Positions 17,195-26,185 of a stretch of 64,000 bases of DNA are shown piece by piece (within the stretch, counting starts at the first letter, position 1; the number at the start of each line of letters is the position of its first letter). The notes beneath the pieces were generated by a model. The model was not told the origin of the DNA. It saw only the letters and a list, made by a program, of their open reading frames with translations, and made no database searches. This DNA comes from Paenibacillus sp. 1781tsa1 (lineage in GTDB: Bacteria > Bacillota > Bacilli > Paenibacillales > Paenibacillaceae). The stretch is taken from NCBI RefSeq assembly GCF_024159265.1, contig NZ_JAMYWY010000001.1, forward strand, positions 3,658,001-3,722,000, written 5' to 3'. The position numbers were made by a program, and so were the translations under genes.

Positions 17195-19018
17195 ATGAGG
17201 ACATCCGTCAAATCCCTGTTTGTCTCCAGACAGCTCCGAACACAGCTTATTCTGTATATTATGGTCATCAGCCTCGCCGTACTGGCGGGGGCTTCTTATT
17301 TTATTTATTCCTTTATGCAGAATATGATCAAAATCCAGAACGAACGTTTGCTCTACCAGCAATTCCAACAGCTTGACCATAACATAGGCGGCCTGGTGAA
17401 AGAGATCGATCGCCTATCCATGCTTTTTTTGCGGGATGATCACATTCAGCAGTTTTTGTACAAAATTTCGGAGAAAACGGAAGAGGAATTTCTCGAATCG
17501 AAAAACGACGTGCAGCGGGTGATTGCCGATTTCATCGACAACTATAACTATATTGACTCGATTTATATTACGGCGAACAATCTCGGGGCAGTAGGAGGAA
17601 GTCAGAAGCGGACGCTCGTTTATGATCGGGACGCATGGCAGCAGAGCTTCTTTACTTCCGAGCCCTTCCGTCAAACGCTCGAACAGTATCCTCATCTGGT
17701 TATCCATTCCGGAATCAAAAAATCATTCTACAATCCCTATCTGACCGGAGAGGACGATGGTTACCTGATCAGCCTGATGCGTGGCACGCGTGCCATCTAT
17801 GATCCAACAACAAGCGCCACGCTGATTTTTAATATCGATGAACGGTATCTATCATCCATCTACGCTACGGCGCTGAACAGTGAAGAAGGCGACATGTATA
17901 TCGCTAGCGCTGACGGAACAATCATTTCGGCCAGTGAAGCAGATCGGGTGGGTACGCAGAGCCACTTCACACCGGGTGCGGAGCTTACGGACGGAGCTTA
18001 CGGAAGCCTGGATGACGAAAAGGCCGGACGCAGCATGCAGGTTGTATATTACAAACTTCATGACGGCGGGTGGTACCTGCTGAAAGAAATTCCGCTCAGT
18101 CAGTACGCAGACCAGATTCTGGGCGTTCAACGAATGCTTGTACTCGTGTTCACGATTAGTGTACTTGCGATATTCATAGCCTCCTATTTCTGGCTTCGCA
18201 AAATCATTAAACCGCTCAACCAATTGTCTAGCAAAATGAAAGACATGAGCCGCGGTGAACTCGGGGTTACCGTCGATCACGTTCCGAATAATGAGCTGGG
18301 CACGGTCATTCGCCGCTTTAATGAGATGTCGCTCAGCATGGTAGAACTGGTGGACAAAAACAATGAGATTCAGGAAAAAAAGAGGGAGCTGGAACTGGAG
18401 GCATTGCAGTATCAGATCAATCCGCATTTCCTGTACAACACCTTGAACATGATTCGCTGGATGGCTGTCATTGTGAAGGCGGACAACATCGTAAATACGA
18501 TTGTAGCACTGGGCAATATTTTGCGCCCCGTATTCTCCAGCAAAGACTCCATGTGTTCTCTGCGGGACGAACTGTCGTATCTGGACAATTATCTGAAGAT
18601 CATTAACATGCGATTCAACAATAATATTACATTTACAATGGACGTGGCTGAAGAGTGGATGGATTGTCAGGTGCCACGTTTTATCCTGCAGCCGCTGCTG
18701 GAAAATTCCATTGCTTCCGGCAGACAGAGCGAAGATTTTGCCATTCAGATTGGAATTACGGCCTCGGTTGACCAGGAACGTCTGATGCTGAGGGTCACCG
18801 ATTCCGGCGTCGGAATGGATGCAGAGAGCATCTTAAAGTTAAACGAAAAGCTGGCCAAGGGGGAATCGCCCATATCCACTGTTGGCGGGAGCGGAATCGG
18901 ACTGAATAACGTCAATAAACGGATTCGTTTGTATTATGGACCGGACTTCGGTATTCATTTCGTTCCGGCCGATCAAGGCGCTGAGGCCATCGTTACATTG
19001 CCTGTACATCGATTATAG
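17195..19018 (+). CDS. Sensor histidine kinase (YesM-like), locus A
   Basis: A 607-residue membrane kinase. TM1 is at about 13-38, an extracellular dCache-like sensor at about 40-300, and TM2 at about 308-335 (LVLVFTISVLAIFIASYFWL). HAMP follows (IIKPLNQLSSKMKDMSRGELG), then the His_kinase domain with H411 (YQINPHFLYNT) and HATPase_c (LLENSI, DSGVGM, GGSGIGLNNV). The N box reads LLENSIASG, where most relatives have ENAIxHG, a mild deviation. Cotranscribed with its response regulator. A terminator hairpin follows, so the next ABC genes start a new transcript. Ligand is unknown, probably an oligosaccharide or the associated binding protein. Confidence 0.9.
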   Translation: MRTSVKSLFVSRQLRTQLILYIMVISLAVLAGASYFIYSFMQNMIKIQNERLLYQQFQQLDHNIGGLVKEIDRLSMLFLRDDHIQQFLYKISEKTEEEFLESKNDVQRVIADFIDNYNYIDSIYITANNLGAVGGSQKRTLVYDRDAWQQSFFTSEPFRQTLEQYPHLVIHSGIKKSFYNPYLTGEDDGYLISLMRGTRAIYDPTTSATLIFNIDERYLSSIYATALNSEEGDMYIASADGTIISASEADRVGTQSHFTPGAELTDGAYGSLDDEKAGRSMQVVYYKLHDGGWYLLKEIPLSQYADQILGVQRMLVLVFTISVLAIFIASYFWLRKIIKPLNQLSSKMKDMSRGELGVTVDHVPNNELGTVIRRFNEMSLSMVELVDKNNEIQEKKRELELEALQYQINPHFLYNTLNMIRWMAVIVKADNIVNTIVALGNILRPVFSSKDSMCSLRDELSYLDNYLKIINMRFNNNITFTMDVAEEWMDCQVPRFILQPLLENSIASGRQSEDFAIQIGITASVDQERLMLRVTDSGVGMDAESILKLNEKLAKGESPISTVGGSGIGLNNVNKRIRLYYGPDFGIHFVPADQGAEAIVTLPVHRL

Positions 19019-19045
19019 AAGAGGAGCTGCGGCTTCAAATGATCC

Positions 19046-19094
19046 ATGCTCTCGTGAGCTTCGCCGAAAGGCAGCACATGAGGGCGTTTTTTTC
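19046..19094 (+). terminator. Rho-independent terminator after the kinase gene
   Basis: A long stem of about 18 pairs with several G-T pairs (ATGCTCTCGTGAGCT... with ...GCACATGAGGGCGT), GAAA loop, then seven T. It ends the GH140-RR-HK unit. Confidence 0.7.
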
Positions 19095-19116
19095 ATATTA
19101 GGACACTGTTTATTCG

Positions 19117-19223
19117 TTCAAGCGGAGCCTTAAATTTGTTCAAGTCAGCTTGCGGGGCAGCTTTGTTTTTTTCAAGCAAATCAGGAGATCTTTCATTCAA
19201 GGGCCATAAAGAAAGCGTTATCA
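19117..19223 (+). promoter_or_regulatory. Control region of locus A ABC operon: TTCAA repeats plus cre-like site
   Basis: TTCAA (reverse of TTGAA) occurs at 19117, 19139, 19171 and 19196, three of them as TTCAAG. They are followed by AAGAAAGCGTTATCA (19209-19223), which fits the cre consensus with one mismatch. TTCAAG at 19196 and TATCAT at 19219 are 17 nt apart and could serve as -35/-10. Read in gene direction, the order (repeats, then the AAGCG/TATCAT motif) matches the control region of the secreted glycosidase at 13.9-14.1 kb. Confidence 0.4.
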
Positions 19224-19269
19224 TATGAATAAGCCAATACGAAAGCACACGTACAAAGGAGAAATTCAT

Positions 19270-20211
19270 ATGCAACGTACCAAGACCCTGAACAGAGCCG
19301 TAACCCAAAGGACCGGCAAGCTGAATCGCAAGGACGGCATACACCTCCTGCTTCTGGCCACACCATTTGTACTGTTTACGCTGGCCTTCAGCTACGTACC
19401 TTTATTCGGATGGATCTACGCATTCTTTGATTACAAACCAGGCATCCCACTTCAACAAACCCCTTTCCTGGGGCTGGAAAATTTCCGCAACATGCTGGAT
19501 GATCCACGGATGGGACCCGTGCTGGCGAACACGCTGGCACTAAGCTTGTTGTCCATTGCAACCGCTCCCGTACCGATGCTGCTTGCCATACTGATCTCGG
19601 AAGTCCGCTCCGGCTGGTTCAAAAGGCTGGTGCAGACCGTCTCTACACTACCGAATTATATTAGCTGGATCATCGTATTTTCCCTCGCATTCAGCATGTT
19701 CAGTACGGAGGGAGCCGTCAATTCCATCATGATGAAAACGGGGATCGGCAGTCCACCCGTGGATATTCTTGGTAACTATGACCGGGTATGGACGGTGCAA
19801 ACCTTGCTGCTGCTGTGGAAGTCCGCAGGATGGAGCGCCATCATCTATCTGGCTGCCATCGTTGGCATCGACAGCGAACAGTACGATGCAGCCAAGGTGG
19901 ATGGCGCCGGGCGCATGCGTACGATTTGGCACATTACGCTGCCAAGCATCATGCCGACCTTCATTGTGCTTTTGCTGCTCTCCGTCAGCAACCTGCTGTC
20001 CGCAGGATTTGAGCAGTATCTCGTGTTCAGCAACGTCATGATTGCAGACCGGATTGAAGTGCTTGACCTCTACGTATACCGGCTCGGACTGGTGACAGGT
20101 GACTACTCGTACTCGACAGCTGTGGGCATTTTCAAAACCGTAATTAGCGTTCTGCTGCTCTTCAGCGTCAACATTCTATCCAAGAAAGTTCGCGGTCAAG
20201 GCATCGTCTGA
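19270..20211 (+). CDS. Sugar ABC transporter permease (LplB/UgpA-like), locus A
   Basis: 313 residues from ATG 19270, chosen because AAAGGAG lies 9 nt ahead; an in-frame ATG at 19225 has no ribosome site. Six transmembrane segments are expected, beginning with LLLLATPFVLFTLAFSYVPLFGW. The EAA loop that contacts the ATPase reads EQYDAAKVDGAGRMRTIWHITLP. Member of the carbohydrate uptake family 1 group that imports oligosaccharides such as lipo-, pectin- or xylan-derived sugars. It pairs with the permease and lipoprotein that follow. No ATPase gene is present in the cluster, consistent with a shared MsmX-type ATPase. Confidence 0.9.
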   Translation: MQRTKTLNRAVTQRTGKLNRKDGIHLLLLATPFVLFTLAFSYVPLFGWIYAFFDYKPGIPLQQTPFLGLENFRNMLDDPRMGPVLANTLALSLLSIATAPVPMLLAILISEVRSGWFKRLVQTVSTLPNYISWIIVFSLAFSMFSTEGAVNSIMMKTGIGSPPVDILGNYDRVWTVQTLLLLWKSAGWSAIIYLAAIVGIDSEQYDAAKVDGAGRMRTIWHITLPSIMPTFIVLLLLSVSNLLSAGFEQYLVFSNVMIADRIEVLDLYVYRLGLVTGDYSYSTAVGIFKTVISVLLLFSVNILSKKVRGQGIV

Positions 20212-20236
20212 CCCCAGGGAAAGGAGCAAAACAAAT

Positions 20237-21157
20237 ATGCGCACACAACCCGCAGGACAGACGCTTCGTCCCGTCCGCCACACCGACTGGAAAGACCTTA
20301 CGTTCACCCTTTTTAATTACATCGTGCTGTCCTTGCTTGTCATCATCACCATATATCCTTTCTACTATATCTTCATCTATTCGATCAGCGATCCCATCGA
20401 GGTCCAGAAAGGGGTATATTTCTGGCCAGCCGGCTTCTCCCTTGAAGCTTATCAAGCGACGGTGAAATTGCCGGGCATCATGGACGCTGCCATTGTCAGT
20501 GTCTCCCGGACCGTGCTCGGAACGTTGATTACAGTGTTCAGCTGTTCCTTCTTTGCCTATCTCATTACCAAAGAAGAGATGCCGTTCCGCAAAATCATTT
20601 ACCGTTTTGTACTGATCACCATGTACTTCAATGCAGGCTTTATCCCATGGTATCTGACCATGAAAACGTATGGATTGCAGAATAATTTCCTGCTGTACAT
20701 CATTCCAAGCGCGATGTCGGGCTTTAACATCATTTTGATCAAAACGTTCATCGAACAGCTACCCGCATCCCTGGAGGAATCGGCCAAGATCGATGGTGCC
20801 GGCTACTTCCGGATCTATCGGAGCATTATTTTCCCGCTGTCGATGCCGATTATCGCCACCATTGCCGTATTCTCCGCCGTAGGTCAGTGGAATACCTGGT
20901 TCGACAACTTTTTCCTGGTGGAAAATCCGAAGCTGCAAACGTTGCAACTGGTACTCTACAACTTCCTGAACCAGTCCAGTAACCTGTCCAACATGACGAC
21001 AGATGAGTTGACCCGCGGCGATGTTGTCCGGACGCTCACACCGCAGTCCATTCGCATGACCATTACGATGCTTGTCACGCTGCCGATTGTCCTGGTGTAT
21101 CCGATGCTGCAGCGGTATTTTGTCAAAGGCATCATGATGGGAGCCGTCAAGGGTTAA
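20237..21157 (+). CDS. Sugar ABC transporter permease (LplC/YtcP-like), locus A
   Basis: A 306-residue inner-membrane subunit starting after GGAAAGGAG, 25 nt behind the first permease. Six hydrophobic segments (for example FNYIVLSLLVIITIYPFYYIF). The EAA motif ESAKIDGAGYFRIYRSIIFPLS contacts the ATPase, and the family C terminus LQRYFVKGIMMGAVKG is intact. Forms a heterodimeric channel with the upstream permease. A small GC hairpin (CCGGA-TTA-TCCGG, 21180-21192) separates it from the binding-protein gene and may stabilise or tune the downstream message, as is common in such operons. Confidence 0.9.
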   Translation: MRTQPAGQTLRPVRHTDWKDLTFTLFNYIVLSLLVIITIYPFYYIFIYSISDPIEVQKGVYFWPAGFSLEAYQATVKLPGIMDAAIVSVSRTVLGTLITVFSCSFFAYLITKEEMPFRKIIYRFVLITMYFNAGFIPWYLTMKTYGLQNNFLLYIIPSAMSGFNIILIKTFIEQLPASLEESAKIDGAGYFRIYRSIIFPLSMPIIATIAVFSAVGQWNTWFDNFFLVENPKLQTLQLVLYNFLNQSSNLSNMTTDELTRGDVVRTLTPQSIRMTITMLVTLPIVLVYPMLQRYFVKGIMMGAVKG

Positions 21158-21235
21158 GGTTGTATATGGTGCAATCACACCGGATTATCCGGCAATCGCC
21201 GATAATTATAGAAGAAGAAACAGGAGGGTTATGAC

Positions 21236-22984
21236 ATGAGAACTAAAAAGTCGTTCCGTCAAGTAATTGCACTGCTCATGATGACGTCTTTGCTGCTGGC
21301 AGCTTGTACGGGCAGCGGCTCGGGAACGGGCCAGACCAGCACAGGCGAAACCGGTTCGTCAGATACCGGCTCGGACAAAGACCTCGTGACGCTGCGAGTG
21401 CTCATCATGGAAACCGGCTCCAAGTGGAATACGCAGCAGAACAACGAAGTGGCCAAGGCTATTGCCGAGAAGATCGGTGTCAAAATTGAATACGTTGAAG
21501 CAGACGAAAACAAATTCAATGTATTGCTCGCTGGCGGCGATCTGCCCGACCTGGTGCGTACGGACGTGAACAAATATCAAAAACAATTGATTGAAGGGGA
21601 TCTAATCGTTCCACTCGACGACCTGCTCGCTACATCCGGCAAAGACATTACGGCGAACATCGGTACTGTGGTCGAATACAGCAAAAAGAACTGGAGCAAC
21701 GGTACCGGAAACCTGTATTTCCTGCCTCCCCAAGTGCAATCCAAACCGGGTACTTCCATTGCGCCAATCACCATAGGCCCGACGATTCGTTGGGACTGGT
21801 ATAAGGAGATTGGCACCCCGGAAATGGCTACGATGGATGACTTGCTGGACGTTGTAGGAAAAATTGTGGAAAAGCACCCGCAGACCGAAGACGGCAAAAA
21901 AGTGTACGGCGTGTCCATGTGGCAAGATTGGGGATTATGGCCTTATACGATTCCGCCAATCATCTTTACCGAGAATGTAGGGACTACAAGCGACCTCACT
22001 GCATCCAAAGTTGGCGGCAGCGATTTCATCAGTAACTTGACCGACGAGTCCTCCAACTTCTGGACTGCACTTAACTTTTATAATAAGGCTCAACGCAGAG
22101 GATTGCTCGATCCGGATTCCCTGACGATGAAGAACAATGACTACATGGCTAAGGCTACTGCAGGACAGATCGTTGTCGGCCCCGCCACTTGGGCAATGGG
22201 GGATTTCAATGCACAGCATGCCAATGATGGCAAAGGATATCTGGTTGTGCCTGCTGGCAAACTGGCCTGGACGGGAGCAGTCAATCCGCTCGGATGGCAG
22301 GATAAAGCCTACAGCATATCCAAAACATCCAAACATCCTGAAAAAGCGATGGAATTCCTCAATTATATATACTCCTATGAAGGTGCACGCACCATGTATA
22401 ACGGCGTAGAAGGCAAGCACTGGAAGATGGTAGACGGCAAACCGACACTTACGGACGAAACACTCGCATTAAAAGCAGCAGGCGGAGCTCCATACGAAGC
22501 AACCGGACTTTCACTGGATCGCAACATCATCGGTCTGGGCGGTGACATGGTCAATCCCGATGACAAAATGCCGGTCGACCTCTTTACCTCGGAGGAGGCG
22601 CTGTCCAAAGCGGCCACCCCGCTTGAGAAAGATTTTGCAGAACACTATGGCGCTTCTTACTCGGGAGAGGTATTTAAAAATTGGATCGATCAAGGCAAAC
22701 TAAATACGTTCACCAGCTGGATGGACGGCATGACGGACGAGGAGATCGTACAGCGGAACACCGTTCCAGGCGTAACCTTGGACGACAAATTGAAGAAACA
22801 GGAAGCAGAACTTAAAGAACTGGCAGCGCGCGAAGCGGCCAAAGTAATTCTTTCCAAGGATGAGCAGGCGTTCGAAGCAAATAAACAGGCTGCACTTGCG
22901 GCATTCAAAAAAGCAGGAGCAGATGAGTTTACCGCCTGGTATAACGCCGAAGTACAGCGGCTTCGTCAAGCTCACGGGCTGTAA
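21236..22984 (+). CDS. Extracellular solute-binding lipoprotein (LplA-like), locus A
   Basis: A 582-residue lipoprotein. Lipobox LLAAC with lipidated C24, then a Gly/Ser/Thr-rich linker. The mature part is a two-lobed family 1 carbohydrate-binding protein (NKFNVLLAGGDLPDLVRTD, SISKTSKHPEKAMEFLNYIYSYEG). Captures the imported saccharide and delivers it to the two permeases directly upstream. AGGAGGG seven bases before the ATG gives a strong start, and a terminator follows, so the protein is probably made in excess of downstream enzymes. Ligand identity cannot be read from sequence, but the neighbouring enzymes suggest a rhamnose/fucose/apiose-bearing oligosaccharide. Confidence 0.9.
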   Translation: MRTKKSFRQVIALLMMTSLLLAACTGSGSGTGQTSTGETGSSDTGSDKDLVTLRVLIMETGSKWNTQQNNEVAKAIAEKIGVKIEYVEADENKFNVLLAGGDLPDLVRTDVNKYQKQLIEGDLIVPLDDLLATSGKDITANIGTVVEYSKKNWSNGTGNLYFLPPQVQSKPGTSIAPITIGPTIRWDWYKEIGTPEMATMDDLLDVVGKIVEKHPQTEDGKKVYGVSMWQDWGLWPYTIPPIIFTENVGTTSDLTASKVGGSDFISNLTDESSNFWTALNFYNKAQRRGLLDPDSLTMKNNDYMAKATAGQIVVGPATWAMGDFNAQHANDGKGYLVVPAGKLAWTGAVNPLGWQDKAYSISKTSKHPEKAMEFLNYIYSYEGARTMYNGVEGKHWKMVDGKPTLTDETLALKAAGGAPYEATGLSLDRNIIGLGGDMVNPDDKMPVDLFTSEEALSKAATPLEKDFAEHYGASYSGEVFKNWIDQGKLNTFTSWMDGMTDEEIVQRNTVPGVTLDDKLKKQEAELKELAAREAAKVILSKDEQAFEANKQAALAAFKKAGADEFTAWYNAEVQRLRQAHGL

Positions 22985-23018
22985 TACGACTTCGCTCGTA
23001 ACGACAAGCGTCACGAAG

Positions 23019-23055
23019 AGGAGCTAAAGCTGTGAAGTTTTAGCTCCTTTTCTTT
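23019..23055 (+). terminator. Terminator (probably leaky) between binding protein and GH78 genes
   Basis: A perfect 10-base stem AGGAGCTAAA/TTTAGCTCCT with a 10-nt loop, followed by a T-rich run. The GH78 gene starts only 35 nt later with no clear promoter, so read-through is likely. Confidence 0.7.
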
Positions 23056-23089
23056 TAAAACATTCAGTCAAACGGGAGTTGATACAGCC

Positions 23090-26000
23090 GTGGAGCATAT
23101 TTTATCGACTGGCGGGAGGGATCTGCCGACGGAACGGAAAGAGAGCGCTGTTCAGACGGAAGCATTCACGTGGCATGCCTCATGGATCTGGGGAGAAGGC
23201 GAGGACTGGCCGCGCAACGAATGGCGTTGTTTTCGCCGGGAATTCGAATGGCATCATGGGGACCATGGAAGCGCCGAGGTAACCATCACAGCAGATGCCC
23301 GATATGTGTTATATGTCAACGGAGTGCTGTGCGGAAGAGGACCCAATCGCTCTTGGCCTTTTGAACTTAACTATCACGTGCATGAAGTGGGCCATCTGCT
23401 GCATTCCGGTCGTAATACGCTGGCTGTACTTGTTATCAGCTATGGTGTAGCTACGTTTGCGTATTTGCCGGGAAGGGGCGGGCTTCTCGCTCAACTGGAG
23501 TCCGTTCGCGATGAGGCTGATGGGGGTTACCTGAGAAGAGAACTTATTGTGGGTACGGATGCATCCTGGCAGACCGCTCTGCATGACGGATATGAACAAA
23601 GGTCGGCACGCATGTCCTGTCAGCTTGGCTTTGCCGAACAGGTGGATGCTCGCTGCTGGAATGATCGTTGGCAGGGAGTTGAAACCTTGTCGCTCGAAGA
23701 GCAAGGCATTTGGACTCCTGCCCGCATCATCGGCACGCCTGGGGATGCGCCATGGGAATGTTTGGTTGCAAATGATATTCCGGAACTGACGGAGCAAGAA
23801 GTATGGCCTGTCCGAGTGGAATCATTGAAAGAAGCATCTCTTGTGTCCTGGACGCATGTGCTTGATGTACGTGAAGCGATGGAGCCGGCAAGTCGGATGC
23901 ACGCCAATCCGGTATCCTTTGCCGGCTATGTCGCAGCGGTCATTCGTGCAAGTAGCGAAGCCGAAGCAGTTGTCGGATTTTTCAGCGCGTTCCATGCTCT
24001 TCGTGGCATCACGCTTAACGGCTCATATTATCCTGCATCAGATATGGAGGGAGAACGGCCGCGCAGGCTTCAGCGGGTTAGGTTGCGGCAGGGGGAGAAT
24101 CTGCTGCTGATCGAGCTGGCAGGGCAGGATCATGGCGGAGGACTGCACTTTGGAATCGACTGCGATCTTCCGTTTACGGTTGTGTCCCCATTCGAAGATG
24201 CGCCCATGAGCAACACACCATTTGTCCTGATTGGTCCGTTTGCCACCCTTGTGCATATCGACCACCAGCCCGATCGCGATCCCATCCGTGCATATCAGGG
24301 CTTTGGCGGCAATCAGCCTCTGGACGAGAAGGCATTTCCGGACGCCGATGCATATCTGCGATGCCGCAGCTTGGCTTCCGTCCCTGAACTTGCTCCATTC
24401 CGCAGCTGGATGAAGCCATTTCCCGAGAGGCTTAGCTCGGAAGCTTCAATCTTTGCGTCCAGCATCTGGAAGATGCAGGAGCAGCCGCGTCCCGTTCCTG
24501 CGGACTTGCAGCAGGTATGCGTCGCCAATCGGCAGCCGGCAATCGTGCCGACAAGCTCTGGCGGAAGGAGCACGGAGCTGATTCTGGACTTTGGCCGCGA
24601 ATGGTCAGGCTATCTGCGATTCGAGGTCGATGCGGGGGAAGGTACCGTCATCGACGCGTATGGCTTCGAGTATATGGACGGCGACTGGCGACAGGATACC
24701 TTTGGTGTGGATAATACGCTTCGCTACGTATGCCGCGAAGGCAGACAACGCTACGAATCGCCGATTCGGCGCGGACTTCGTTATCTCATGCTTACCATAC
24801 ACGGGAATACGAGACCAGTACGGCTGTTCGGCATTAGCCTTGTCCAAAGCAATTATCCGGTGGCAGAGATCGGCCGATTCCATAGTTCGGACGCGATCCT
24901 GAATGACATTTGGGAGATCAGCAAGCATACTACCCTACTGTGCATGGAAGATACATTTGTAGATTGTCCCACGTATGAACAGGTATTTTGGGTTGGCGAC
25001 AGCCGTAATGAAGCGCTCGTGAACTACTATGTATTCGGTGCAACAGATATCGTAAAACATTGTCTGCAGCTTGTTCCGGGATCAAACCGGCAATCGCCGC
25101 TCTATGTGAATCAGGTGCCTAGCGGCTGGAGCAGCGTGATTCCAAACTGGACGTTTTTCTGGGTCACTGCTTGCTTGGAATATGTCCGTCATACAGGAAG
25201 CAGAGACTTTGCAGCGAAAATCTGGCCAAAGGTAAAGTTCACGCTCGATCACTATATCTCACATATCGATGCCAGAGGACTATTGTTCATTGAAGCCTGG
25301 AATCTGCTGGACTGGGCACCATTGGAGCAGCCGAACGACGGAACGGTCACCCATCAAAATGCGATATTTGCGCGCACGCTGGCAGATGCGGCCCAATTGG
25401 CCGAATTGGCAGGTTGCGCAGAAGACAGCCCATACTACTGTTCCGCATCGGAAAGAGTAACCCGCGCCATAAACAGTTATCTATGGAGTGAGGATCGGCA
25501 GGCTTATGTGGACTGCATCCATGCCGATGGCTCTCTTTCCCGCACCTATAGTATGCAGACGCAGGTGATGGCGCTGGTTACCGGTATTGCAGCTAATGAG
25601 CGAAAGGAGAAGCTCAACGCGTACTTAACATCGCCACCTGAGGATTTTGTAGCTATAGGAAGTCCGTTCATGACGTTCTTCTATTATGAAGCGCTAGTGA
25701 TGAACAACAAGACAGATCTAATGCTCCGGGACATGAGAGAGAAGTTTGGGGAAATGGTGAAACATGAGGCGACTACTTGCTGGGAGATGTATCCGGGATT
25801 TGCCGAGAATCGGCCTAATCCGAAATACCTGACACGCAGTCATTGTCACGCCTGGTCGGCAGCACCAGGTTACTTTTTGGGAACATCCGTGCTCGGGGTT
25901 CGCCCGATTGCAGACGGTTGGACCCGAGTTAAAGTTGCCCCCCAGCCTGGCCATCTGCAATGGGCAAAAGGAGCTGTACCTCTGCCTGGCAACGGAAGGA

Positions 26001-26140
26001 TCGACGTGAAATGGGAGATTCGGGAAGAGGACGGTAGCGAGTCCACGTTTCATTTGGAAGTATGTGCTCCGAAAGAAATTGCAGTTGTGATGGAAGCACC
26101 TGAAGGATACCGACCAGTACTGGTACACAGGACATTATGA
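23090..26140 (+). CDS. GH78 alpha-L-rhamnosidase-like protein (1016 aa)
   Basis: GTG start, GGGAG about 11 nt ahead. N-terminal beta-sandwich domains (WHASWIWG, ARYVLYVNGVLCGRGP) lead to an (alpha/alpha)6 barrel. The catalytic motif DCPTYEQVFWVGD (residues 625-637) preserves the Asp, the Glu acid (E630) and the second Asp of GH78. A second acidic site is in HEATTCWEMY (about residue 900). No signal peptide is seen, so it is cytoplasmic. GH78 enzymes remove terminal alpha-L-rhamnose from pectin side chains, saponins or flavonoids. It is the first of four consecutive catabolic genes; the second GH78 in the operon is only distantly similar, suggesting different linkages. Confidence 0.82.
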   Translation: MEHILSTGGRDLPTERKESAVQTEAFTWHASWIWGEGEDWPRNEWRCFRREFEWHHGDHGSAEVTITADARYVLYVNGVLCGRGPNRSWPFELNYHVHEVGHLLHSGRNTLAVLVISYGVATFAYLPGRGGLLAQLESVRDEADGGYLRRELIVGTDASWQTALHDGYEQRSARMSCQLGFAEQVDARCWNDRWQGVETLSLEEQGIWTPARIIGTPGDAPWECLVANDIPELTEQEVWPVRVESLKEASLVSWTHVLDVREAMEPASRMHANPVSFAGYVAAVIRASSEAEAVVGFFSAFHALRGITLNGSYYPASDMEGERPRRLQRVRLRQGENLLLIELAGQDHGGGLHFGIDCDLPFTVVSPFEDAPMSNTPFVLIGPFATLVHIDHQPDRDPIRAYQGFGGNQPLDEKAFPDADAYLRCRSLASVPELAPFRSWMKPFPERLSSEASIFASSIWKMQEQPRPVPADLQQVCVANRQPAIVPTSSGGRSTELILDFGREWSGYLRFEVDAGEGTVIDAYGFEYMDGDWRQDTFGVDNTLRYVCREGRQRYESPIRRGLRYLMLTIHGNTRPVRLFGISLVQSNYPVAEIGRFHSSDAILNDIWEISKHTTLLCMEDTFVDCPTYEQVFWVGDSRNEALVNYYVFGATDIVKHCLQLVPGSNRQSPLYVNQVPSGWSSVIPNWTFFWVTACLEYVRHTGSRDFAAKIWPKVKFTLDHYISHIDARGLLFIEAWNLLDWAPLEQPNDGTVTHQNAIFARTLADAAQLAELAGCAEDSPYYCSASERVTRAINSYLWSEDRQAYVDCIHADGSLSRTYSMQTQVMALVTGIAANERKEKLNAYLTSPPEDFVAIGSPFMTFFYYEALVMNNKTDLMLRDMREKFGEMVKHEATTCWEMYPGFAENRPNPKYLTRSHCHAWSAAPGYFLGTSVLGVRPIADGWTRVKVAPQPGHLQWAKGAVPLPGNGRIDVKWEIREEDGSESTFHLEVCAPKEIAVVMEAPEGYRPVLVHRTL

Positions 26141-26185
26141 GTGCACATGTAAAGCGAAACTGATCAAGAATGGAGAGTTAACGCG

